Shown here: positions 41,435 through 49,045 of the stretch, one piece after another
How positions within the stretch are numbered: the first letter of the stretch is position 1
Layout of the letters: each line of letters begins with the position of its first letter
NCBI GenBank assembly: GCA_964639245.1
Contig: CAZXCU010000023.1
Location: 1 to 61,972 of the forward strand
Direction of reading: 5' to 3'
DNA: 61,972 nt
From: SB15 sp964639245
GTDB lineage: Bacteria; Chloroflexota; Anaerolineae; Aggregatilineales; J027
Notes under the pieces: model-generated
Databases searched by the model: none
What the model was told of the DNA's origin: nothing
Seen by the model: the letters and a program-made list of their open reading frames with translations, nothing else
Made by a program: the position numbers and the translations under genes

Positions 41435-44059
41435 TTAAGAGTTATTTCTATGCAAATTTCGCCAGTTTTGTATAGCTTCTAATACTTCTAGCCCTTTACC
41501 ATTTTTGCATTGATCACTGTCCTCTATTTCTATTTGAATTGTATCTAATAATTCCCCGTTGGTATTCTGGCTGTTTGAAAATTCTATTAAAATTTGTTTA
41601 GCCATGCCGCTATTATTTTTACATAAATATTTACATAGATTTTTGACGGCAATATTTCTCATACCTTCTTCCTCATTTTCATTGAAGAGTATATGCTTTA
41701 CTAAATCTATAGCTTGTTCATTCTCAGATAGTTTCAAAGATAGATTAATTTTACGTCTCAAATAAATATCATCTTCCGAATCTAAAAGTATTTTCTCAAC
41801 GTCTGCTATGGCATAATCAATTCCAATTGCTGCTATTTTTTCAACAGCATCTTTTCTGAGATTAGACTCAATATCAATATTGTTTAGTATATTTACCAGA
41901 GGATAAATGCCACCTCTACCATACTCACTTGACATTTCTATAATACTTGCCAAAATAACTTCCAAAATATTTTTTAGATTCTCATCTGCCAATACCTTCT
42001 TATTAAGCATAGAAGAAGAGGTTAACTTTTTGAGGATATCAATAGCTCTCTGCTTGTCAGTGTTTCCAATAATCTTAATAGCATATTCTCTGACTAACCA
42101 AGAGTCTTCCATATCAATTGCTACTGACTCTAATTTCTCAATTGTAAAACTATCATCCAGATCCAAAAGTACATCGATAGCATTCATACGTACATAGTCA
42201 TCGTTAGCTTTTTTGTCCACAATCTCATTTAACAAACCACCGGATGAGAAGTCTTTCAATTTCCCTAATGCCCATATTGCGCTTCTAGGCATTAATGTTA
42301 TTTCGTAAAATCTATCATCACCAAGCAAATTTTGAAGAGATTTGATAGCCCGTTTATCTCCTAACATTCCTAAAGCTTGAGCTGGGTTAAGTAATCTATA
42401 GATTTTTTCTGCTTTTACTGAACCGTCATTATCAGAACCATCTGTCAGAGCTTTAGTAGGTATATCTGTATTTTCAGGGCGATATTTATTTCCATCAAAT
42501 AGATATTTCATACCGTAAGAAAAAATTAAATAATCTCTAATAAGTAGATGTAAAAAGCGATATCCCTTAGAGTATTTAACTACGATATCTAAATCAATTG
42601 CTACTTGCTTAAAATTTTCGGCTACTTCTTTTGAATCAAACAAATTCTCAAAGATGTTAGTGTGAAATATAATTTTATTAGGTTTATGATCTGAAAGCAT
42701 ATAAATTCCTAATAATCCTAAGTTGTCATATATATCTTCTACAGTAAACTCTTCAATTTCTAACAATGTATAGGTATTTTCAATATAATTTTTGAAAATA
42801 ACTTCTCGCAAGTTAATGCGATGTGGATCTAAAGAGGTAAGCCAAGAAGTATCATGATTCCTAAACGCCTTACTGATTAAGTTAAGCATCAAAGGAGTTT
42901 CTAACGCCTTTAAGAACTCCTTATCTTGTTCCAAAATACTCCATAAGTCATCTAATTTAATATCGGATAAATAGGCTTTTATTTGAGTGGGTTTGAGTGG
43001 TTGAAGGGTAACAGCACCCTCTAAAGGAAGCATTTCTCCCAGTTCCTCATAATCACGTATGCGACAAGTAATAATAATTGGGGTATCTTTAGGAATAATA
43101 TCAATAAAACTTTTACGAAGCTTAAAGGTTTGCTCAACAAAGTCATCTTCATCTACATTAGCTCTTAATTCATCAAGCCCATCAAGCATCAACAAAGCAT
43201 TACCTGAATCAATAATTTGACTTATTCTTATATTTTTGAAAAGTTCGGCCTCTTTCATCAATAAGTCTGCCAGAGATGAATAGTCAATTTGCCATGACAC
43301 CAATGAACAGAATATCGGCAAGGGGCTAGACTCTTCTTCCAACCTTGCAACAACGGCATCCCTAGCAAAAGCCGTTAGGGAACGAGTCTTTCCTGCGCCG
43401 GGATTTCCTAGTAATAGTAATCTTTGGTGATTTTCGTCAAAAGCAACTTGAAGATTTTCAAAACTTCGTTTTACTCTTTCAGATTTTCTTCTTGAAAAGT
43501 CAAGATAGTTTGCGGGTAGATGATGAATTGGCCTTACCATGTCAGGTGTATCTTTGCTAATAATATCTAAAAGTTTAGTATTGTCACGAGCTAAATCGCT
43601 CACAAGTTTTTTATATAAATCTTCCAAATATCTTCGTATAGGATCTCTTTGGATTGGGGATCGCGTGCCAAACATTCTATTTTCAATAATATGTAGAAAC
43701 TCCTTTAGTTGTTCGTCCCAATCTTTAAAAAAGTCTAGCCATTGATTATTAATAATGGAAATATGTGGTTCTACATCGGCAAAACGAAGCGCAAGGATGG
43801 GCTTTTTACTTATACTCGCATACTGAATTTCGCGTCGCACGAAGCTATCATCCCGCTTACTATCAGGTGTAACACATACAGCTACAATAGAAGACTTTTC
43901 AATACCTTTTTCAATAACTGCTGTGAAGTCCTGAAATGGGTCAATATCCCGAGTATCCCACCAAGTACCTAACCCATTTTCCCGCAGTGCTTTATCTAGC
44001 TTCTCAACGTTTTCACGACCATCTTTACGAGCATAGCTCAAAAAAACATGTCCTGACAT
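41435..44059 (-). CDS. TIR-NACHT-HEAT STAND protein, probable anti-phage defence
   Basis: 874 aa. Residues 1-130 are a TIR domain (VFLSYARKDG, LGTWWDTRDIDP, SSIVAVCVTPDS). The NACHT/P-loop ATPase follows, with Walker A LGNPGAGKTRS near residue 220, Walker B ALLMLDGLDELR near 291 and IIITCRIRDYEEL. From about 545 to the end are HEAT-like repeats (SLQNLLGDDRF, AIWALGKLKDF, AIDVLLDLDD) that would sense the trigger. Related TIR-STAND proteins deplete NAD or otherwise abort infection; that activity is inferred. The gene is much more AT-rich than its neighbours, indicating recent transfer. Confidence 0.85.
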   Translation of the reverse strand: MSGHVFLSYARKDGRENVEKLDKALRENGLGTWWDTRDIDPFQDFTAVIEKGIEKSSIVAVCVTPDSKRDDSFVRREIQYASISKKPILALRFADVEPHISIINNQWLDFFKDWDEQLKEFLHIIENRMFGTRSPIQRDPIRRYLEDLYKKLVSDLARDNTKLLDIISKDTPDMVRPIHHLPANYLDFSRRKSERVKRSFENLQVAFDENHQRLLLLGNPGAGKTRSLTAFARDAVVARLEEESSPLPIFCSLVSWQIDYSSLADLLMKEAELFKNIRISQIIDSGNALLMLDGLDELRANVDEDDFVEQTFKLRKSFIDIIPKDTPIIITCRIRDYEELGEMLPLEGAVTLQPLKPTQIKAYLSDIKLDDLWSILEQDKEFLKALETPLMLNLISKAFRNHDTSWLTSLDPHRINLREVIFKNYIENTYTLLEIEEFTVEDIYDNLGLLGIYMLSDHKPNKIIFHTNIFENLFDSKEVAENFKQVAIDLDIVVKYSKGYRFLHLLIRDYLIFSYGMKYLFDGNKYRPENTDIPTKALTDGSDNDGSVKAEKIYRLLNPAQALGMLGDKRAIKSLQNLLGDDRFYEITLMPRSAIWALGKLKDFSSGGLLNEIVDKKANDDYVRMNAIDVLLDLDDSFTIEKLESVAIDMEDSWLVREYAIKIIGNTDKQRAIDILKKLTSSSMLNKKVLADENLKNILEVILASIIEMSSEYGRGGIYPLVNILNNIDIESNLRKDAVEKIAAIGIDYAIADVEKILLDSEDDIYLRRKINLSLKLSENEQAIDLVKHILFNENEEEGMRNIAVKNLCKYLCKNNSGMAKQILIEFSNSQNTNGELLDTIQIEIEDSDQCKNGKGLEVLEAIQNWRNLHRNNS

Positions 44060-44546
44060 AAAAATATCCTATCGGAAGAGTAAGTTTTTCCATACAAATC
44101 ATTGTAACGAGATTATCTTATAGTTGCAAGAAATCTGATGAACAAAATTATAGTTTGTCTTAGGGATTTATCTTGTGAGAAATCTGGCTATGTAGTCAAC
44201 CCTTTTAATACCTACCTTATTTTTACCCCATACTTATTCGTAAAGGCGGGGATAAGGGCGCTTGTGAATCATGCTTCTTAGCGAAAATCTGTCGCGCCCG
44301 ATTCCCGCCCTGCTTTTCCCGAAAACCGAAAACTGACAACCGAAAACCAAATCCGCCTGATTTGCAAGATTCCCCCGCCAAATCTGCTGCGCTGTCCACA
44401 AGGAGAACCTTGCCATGTCAAAAATTATTGTCTGTTACCACGCATTGACACGCTTGTGGATACAAATTCTCACCATGACAACTTTGCCTCACCTAGAGAA
44501 CTTGTTATGCGTGTCAATCCGTGTCAACACCTTGATTTTTGATGCC
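44060..44546. other. Intergenic region with a spaced inverted repeat
   Basis: No gene supported. GCATTGACACGC (44442-44453) and GCGTGTCAATCC (44509-44520) are inverted with 11 of 12 matches, 55 bases apart. A simple tract of alternating CCGAAAAC/TGACAACC units lies at about 44325-44350, similar to one after the CRISPR array near 51325. The 5' half is AT-rich and probably carries the promoter of the TIR-NACHT gene. Confidence 0.4.
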
Positions 44547-45929
44547 CTATCCCGCGTGTGCCAGAAAATCAATCAAATCAATTTTGGTGACAATATCGCG
44601 GATGTCGCCGTTGTCCTTCACAATCGCTACCGAACTGGTACTGAAAATATTCATCAGCGCCTCAAGGGGGGTGTCGGTGCTGACGGTGACGGGTTTGGGC
44701 GTGATGAGCTGGGCATCTTCGATTTTGGTGGTGGCGGCATCTGCTCCGCCCATCAGCATATAGCGCAGCAAATTGACTTCCTCCACCAGACCGAGCAGTT
44801 CGCGCTGGTCATTGAGGACGGGCAGTTGCGAAATATCGTACTGGCGCATTTTTTCCGCCACACTTTTGACCGTTTCGGTGCATTGGGCGGTGATGAGTTC
44901 ATGGCGCTGGCGGCGATCTAACAGGGTTTCGACGGATGCGCCAATCCACGCGGGGTCAAGCAGTTGATTTTCGCGCATCCAATCGTCGTTAAAGGCTTTG
45001 CTCAGGTAACGCGAACCGGAATCCGGCAGCAGCACCACGACCAATTTGTCTGCGCCTAATTTTTGCTCACGGGCATATTTGAGCGCTCCGACCACCGCGC
45101 TGCCACTCGAAATACCGACGAACATGCCTTCCTCACGGACAAGCTGGCGGGTCATAAGATAGGATTCTTTGTCCGCCACCTGCACCATGTCATCAAGGGC
45201 GGTGTAATCGTAGGTGCTGGGGAGAAAATCTTCGCCAATGCCTTCGATTTTATAGCCGTGCGCGTCGCCAAGTTTGCCTGTTTTAAAATGCTCATAAAGC
45301 AGTGAACCAATCGGGTCAACGCCTACGATTTTGATGTTGGGATTCTGACTTTTTAAATAGCGCGATACGCCGGAAATCGTGCCGCCTGTTCCCACGCCTG
45401 CCACAAAGACATCAATTTTGCCTGCGGTTTGTTCCCAGATTTCGGGGCCGGTGGTCAGTTCGTGGGTTTTGGGGTTAGAGGGGTTGTGGTACTGGTTGGC
45501 GAGAATCGCGTTGGGGGTGTCCTGTGCGATTTTGCGGGCGACGCTGTAATAACTGCGCGGGTCTTCGGGTTCAACATTGGTGGGGGTGATGACGACCCTT
45601 GCGCCGAACGCCCGTAGGAGTTGAATTTTTTCCTGCGACATTTTATCGGGCATGACAAAAATGGTTTTGTAGCCACGTAGCGCTGCCGCAATCGCCAGAC
45701 CTACGCCGGTATTGCCGGAAGTGGATTCGACAATCGTGCCGCCGGGTTTGAGGATGCCTTCTTTTTCGGCATCTTCGATAATTTGAATCCCGATGCGATC
45801 TTTGACCGACCCGCCGGGATTGAAATATTCGACTTTGGCGACAATCTGGGCTTCGACGCCGCGGGTGACTTTGTTGAGCCGCACCAACGGGGTCTTGCCC
45901 ATCGTTTCGAGGATGGAATTGTAAATCAT
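44547..45929 (-). CDS. Cystathionine beta-synthase with C-terminal CBS pair
   Basis: 460 aa. Residues 1-320 are the PLP fold-type II domain: SILETMGKTPLVRLN, the Schiff-base Lys in NPGGSVKDR, the substrate loop STSGNTG, and GVGTGGTISG for phosphate binding. Residues 330-460 contain two CBS motifs (LITAQCTETVKSVAEKM, ISQLPVLNDQ; ITPKPVTVSTDTPLEALM), the regulatory module known from cystathionine beta-synthases. It condenses serine (or O-acetylserine) with homocysteine. It pairs with the gamma-lyase family enzyme 4 kb away for cysteine synthesis from methionine. Confidence 0.88.
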   Translation of the reverse strand: MIYNSILETMGKTPLVRLNKVTRGVEAQIVAKVEYFNPGGSVKDRIGIQIIEDAEKEGILKPGGTIVESTSGNTGVGLAIAAALRGYKTIFVMPDKMSQEKIQLLRAFGARVVITPTNVEPEDPRSYYSVARKIAQDTPNAILANQYHNPSNPKTHELTTGPEIWEQTAGKIDVFVAGVGTGGTISGVSRYLKSQNPNIKIVGVDPIGSLLYEHFKTGKLGDAHGYKIEGIGEDFLPSTYDYTALDDMVQVADKESYLMTRQLVREEGMFVGISSGSAVVGALKYAREQKLGADKLVVVLLPDSGSRYLSKAFNDDWMRENQLLDPAWIGASVETLLDRRQRHELITAQCTETVKSVAEKMRQYDISQLPVLNDQRELLGLVEEVNLLRYMLMGGADAATTKIEDAQLITPKPVTVSTDTPLEALMNIFSTSSVAIVKDNGDIRDIVTKIDLIDFLAHAG

Positions 45930-46057
45930 CGGTTGTCCTTGTTCTCTCGGTGTTTGTTTCTAGTGTGCCTGAAATGACCCATTTTGAAAATATTCTTTAC
46001 GGATTCTCATCAAAGGCGGGTATAATCAGCAAGTTTTTGTTGGGAATTATGTAATTT

Positions 46058-48406
46058 ATGTTGATTCTCATGACCCTTATCTGGGGGGTGTCCGGTTTTG
46101 CGCTTGCCCGTTACATCCTCCATCAATCGCAGTGGCTAACGCTGATTCCATCGAGTCTGGCGCTGGGGATGACTCTGCAAACCCTCCTGTTAAATATTTT
46201 GCTGCATCCGTTGGACGCGGTGACGGGGTATTGGCTGAGTGTGGTTATTTTGTTGGGGACGGGCTTTGCTGCATATCTCTGGCAAAAAAATCAGGTGGAA
46301 AAACTGCATCTGGGGGCATCACCGCGTGGATTCATCGCGGTTTCCCTGACGGTGTTGTTTCTATGGGGATGGATTTTACCCGCGCTGAGTCGTTTTGAAT
46401 ATATTGACCAGAAATGGCAGCAGCCGCTTGCAGCCGTGATTGCCAACGGCGGGTTGCCCGTTCAACTGCCCACCAACCCCGATTACTGCACCTATTATCA
46501 CTACGCGCCGGATTTGCTGGCGGGGGTGATGTTTCGGGTGAGTGGCAGCAGCATGGCAACCGTGTTTGATTGGATGAATGCCTGCGCGGTGCTGGCGGTA
46601 CTCGGCTTGGCGTTTAATGTGGCGTGGCGCTTGAGTTCCCGACGGGCGCTGGCAGTGGGCGTGTTGGGGATGAGTTTATTTTTTTTGTATGGCTCGGCTT
46701 CGTGGCTGCAATTTCCCTTTTATAATGAGACTGTCCGTGATGTCACATCGGATTCCCCTGTTTTTGATTATTTTTTGTATCGGACGGATGCACAGGTTGC
46801 CCGTCCCGAATTTTTTAATTTTGGATTTCCCTTCACCCGTGCGTCGTTTGTGCAGCCCTACAATCGGAATTTGCATTCGCATACGGTGAATATCGGGTGG
46901 ATGTGTGCGCTGCTGGTGATTCTGGTGGTGCTGGATGTTGCAGAGAGAAAAGCAAATGGGAAGGGTCACAGCCCCACCCGCACAACCGCAACCTATCCAT
47001 ATGTCGAAGGCAAAGGGTATAAGCTCTTGAATCGGTTGGTTGCGGGGCGAAAAATGAGGGCGGGTGACGGGCGTGGGGATTTGAGCCAAGCACAGACGCG
47101 AATAGGGATGCCCTTAGCACCCGCCCCTACATTTTTGCTGGTGGGGGTTTTGCTGGGGGTGATGCCCCTCGCATCAGAAACACTGTGGCCTGTACCCTTA
47201 GCGGCGCTGGGATTATTCGGCGTATATTTGCTGATGACCGAAAAAACACAGCGTTCCGTCTTGATGCAGCAGGCGGTATTGATATTTGCCCCCGCGCTGC
47301 TGCTCGGATTTTTGCAGGGGGGAACGCTGACCGACCAGCTTTTTTGTCATGCGGGTGGATTGGGGGTGACAGATGACCGTGAACAGATTGCGACGGTGCG
47401 ATTTTTTGAGGATGTGGGTTATTATTCGCGGATGCCGACTGACCAGTATGTGTCGCTGACCCGCCCGGAAAATTGGCTGCGCTGGGTAGAGGAGTGGGGG
47501 GTGATTTTATTTTTAACCCCATTTTTGTTCCGCCATTATTTGCGTCGTCGTGAACCGTTTCATCTGTGTTTGCTGGCGGCGGCGACTCTGCCTATTGTGG
47601 GGCTGCTGGGGGTGAATTTTGAGGCGCTGGCCTTTGATAGTGCGCGGATTGCGGCGGCTCCGATGTATTTGCTGGCATTGATGGCGGCGGATTGGTTGGA
47701 TTCGATGATTAATAAACCCCTCCCTAGCCCTCCCCATCGCAATGGGGAGGGAATCCAAGCGTGGGGAATAGCCATGATGTACCCACGATCTCAGCCAGAG
47801 GGCGGGTTACGGACGGCGAAAAGCACCGTCTCCAATGAAACATTGGCTGCGTCACCCTTAGAACCCGCCCCTACGCGCAACCCCATAAAAATTGCGATTG
47901 CGGGGATATTGGTGAGTGGGATGGTGTTTAACGGGGTGTTTATGCTCATCGGGCAAGCGACCTATGACCCCGCCCGCAGCGACCAAACCGATTTGATTCA
48001 CGCCCAGCCCTCATGGTTAAAGCCGATAGATGCAGCCGTGCAGGAACAGTATTTTGGCACATTGGGCAGCCGTGAAGCGCTGATTCTGGATATGGGGTTT
48101 CACGAGTGGCACAATTACACCCGTCCGGCGCTGGTGTTCGGACATTACACCCGCTACCATGCCAGCCGCGCCCGTCTGGATGCGCCAATGCCAGCACTAC
48201 CCGCCCTCTGGATATACCCCGACCCGCAAAAATTACACGCGCTGGGGATTGCCTATCTCTATCTTGATGAAATCTGGTGGGCCAATGCCAGCGCGGAAGC
48301 CCGTCAGATTCTGGAAAATCCCGCCTATTTTGAGGAAGTCTTTACGCTGCGGCAGGACGATGAAATGCGACGCTTATATCGTGTTATAATCAGCAAAAAC
48401 CAATAG
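46058..48406 (+). CDS. Polytopic membrane protein, YYY/DUF2298- or glycosyltransferase-like
   Basis: 782 aa with ten or more membrane helices. The segment NPDYCTYYHYAPDLLAGVMFRVSG resembles the Tyr-rich block of the Chloroflexi/archaeal YYY membrane family (DUF2298), in which an outer loop follows a helix; a GT39/GT83-like lipid-linked glycosyltransferase is the other possibility. Two stretches, at about residues 297-355 and 550-610, are hydrophilic Pro/Arg/Gly-rich sequence translated from interspersed repeats that inserted without breaking the frame. The C-terminal 160 residues are soluble (FHEWHNYTRPALVFGHYTRYH). Confidence 0.65.
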   Translation: MLILMTLIWGVSGFALARYILHQSQWLTLIPSSLALGMTLQTLLLNILLHPLDAVTGYWLSVVILLGTGFAAYLWQKNQVEKLHLGASPRGFIAVSLTVLFLWGWILPALSRFEYIDQKWQQPLAAVIANGGLPVQLPTNPDYCTYYHYAPDLLAGVMFRVSGSSMATVFDWMNACAVLAVLGLAFNVAWRLSSRRALAVGVLGMSLFFLYGSASWLQFPFYNETVRDVTSDSPVFDYFLYRTDAQVARPEFFNFGFPFTRASFVQPYNRNLHSHTVNIGWMCALLVILVVLDVAERKANGKGHSPTRTTATYPYVEGKGYKLLNRLVAGRKMRAGDGRGDLSQAQTRIGMPLAPAPTFLLVGVLLGVMPLASETLWPVPLAALGLFGVYLLMTEKTQRSVLMQQAVLIFAPALLLGFLQGGTLTDQLFCHAGGLGVTDDREQIATVRFFEDVGYYSRMPTDQYVSLTRPENWLRWVEEWGVILFLTPFLFRHYLRRREPFHLCLLAAATLPIVGLLGVNFEALAFDSARIAAAPMYLLALMAADWLDSMINKPLPSPPHRNGEGIQAWGIAMMYPRSQPEGGLRTAKSTVSNETLAASPLEPAPTRNPIKIAIAGILVSGMVFNGVFMLIGQATYDPARSDQTDLIHAQPSWLKPIDAAVQEQYFGTLGSREALILDMGFHEWHNYTRPALVFGHYTRYHASRARLDAPMPALPALWIYPDPQKLHALGIAYLYLDEIWWANASAEARQILENPAYFEEVFTLRQDDEMRRLYRVIISKNQ
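47035..47132. repeat. Interspersed palindromic repeat inside coding sequence (copy 1)
   Basis: AGGGCGGGT near 47,050 faces ACCCGCCCCTAC ending at about 47,131, with the minus-strand motif GTAGGGGCGGGTGCTAAGGG. It adds some 40-60 residues of low-complexity protein (MRAGDGRGDLSQAQ) within the membrane protein without a stop. Confidence 0.6.
47706..47880. repeat. Interspersed palindromic repeats inside coding sequence (copy 2)
   Basis: Two units in a row. CCCTCCCCATCGCAATGGGG is a near-perfect hairpin at about 47,727-47,750. AGGGCGGGT near 47,800 faces ACCCGCCCCTAC ending at about 47,877, with the minus-strand motif GTAGGGGCGGGTTCTAAGGG shared with copy 1. Translated in frame as NKPLPSPPHRNGEG and onwards. 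Confidence 0.6.
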
Positions 48407-48418
48407 ACAGGACTCTTG

Positions 48419-48808
48419 ATGGGACACAAAGAAGAAGGTGAACAATATCTGGCGGACAACGCCAAATATCCCGAAGTGACCACCACCGCCAGCGGCTTAC
48501 AATATACGGTGGTGAAACAGGGCGAGGGGCCCAAACCCAAAGCGACGGATATGGTCGAAGTGCATTACACGGGCAAATTCATCAATAACAAGGTGTTTGA
48601 CAGCAGCTACGGGTCGGGACAGCCGATTACCTTTCCCTTAAACGGGGTGATTGCGGGCTGGACAGAAGGCGTGCAGTTGATGAATGTCGGGTCGGTGTAT
48701 CGCTTTTATATTCCGTACCAACTCGGGTATGGCGAAAAGGGGTATCCGGGAGCGATTCCGCCCTTTTCGGCGCTGATTTTTGAAGTCGAACTGCTGGCGA
48801 TTAAGTAG
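48419..48808 (+). CDS. FKBP-type peptidyl-prolyl isomerase
   Basis: 129 aa from ATG 48419; a TTG three bases earlier is less likely. Canonical FKBP fold: TTASGLQYTVVKQGEGPKP, VEVHYTGKF, VFDSSYGSGQPITFPL, VIAGWTEGVQLM, YRFYIPYQLGYGE and PPFSALIFEVELL. No signal peptide, so a cytosolic folding catalyst. It starts 13 bases after the membrane protein gene. Confidence 0.92.
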   Translation: MGHKEEGEQYLADNAKYPEVTTTASGLQYTVVKQGEGPKPKATDMVEVHYTGKFINNKVFDSSYGSGQPITFPLNGVIAGWTEGVQLMNVGSVYRFYIPYQLGYGEKGYPGAIPPFSALIFEVELLAIK

Positions 48809-48813
48809 TTTTT

Positions 48814-48860
48814 AGCCCTCACCCCAAACCCCTCCCCCGTCAAAGGAGAGGGGCTTAGGG
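48814..48860. repeat. Short palindromic REP-like repeat
   Basis: CCCTCACCCCAAACCCCTCC, then a short loop and GGAGAGGGGCTTAGGG. It is the same class of unit as at 31059 and 33415 and directly follows the FKBP stop, where it may act as a transcript end. Confidence 0.5.
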
Positions 48861-48948
48861 TCGCTGGTTATGTCTGACGAAACTCCCCCCGTTTTGGGAG
48901 CAAAAACCGGGTTGCGAAACGAAGCGTACTCTTTCAGGAAATTTTAAG

Positions 48949-48977
48949 TTGCAGACTTGGAATCGCCCGACTACAAT
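48949..48977 (+). promoter_or_regulatory. CRISPR leader promoter
   Basis: TTGCAG (48949-48954) and TACAAT (48972-48977) are separated by exactly 17 bases and point into the array. Transcription would start near 48,984, about 60 bases before the first repeat. The -10 box is good, the -35 weak. It supports plus-strand transcription of the array. Confidence 0.55.
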
Positions 48978-49045
48978 AGGGCAAATTCACGCGAAAATGG
49001 GTCGTTGGGTCATTTTTGACCTGTGGGGCATGAAATTTGGAAGCG

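Noticed and set aside
44234..44416. 60-codon minus-strand ORF upstream of the TIR-NACHT gene
   Set aside because: Contains the simple CCGAAAAC-type repeat tract and lacks a ribosome site.
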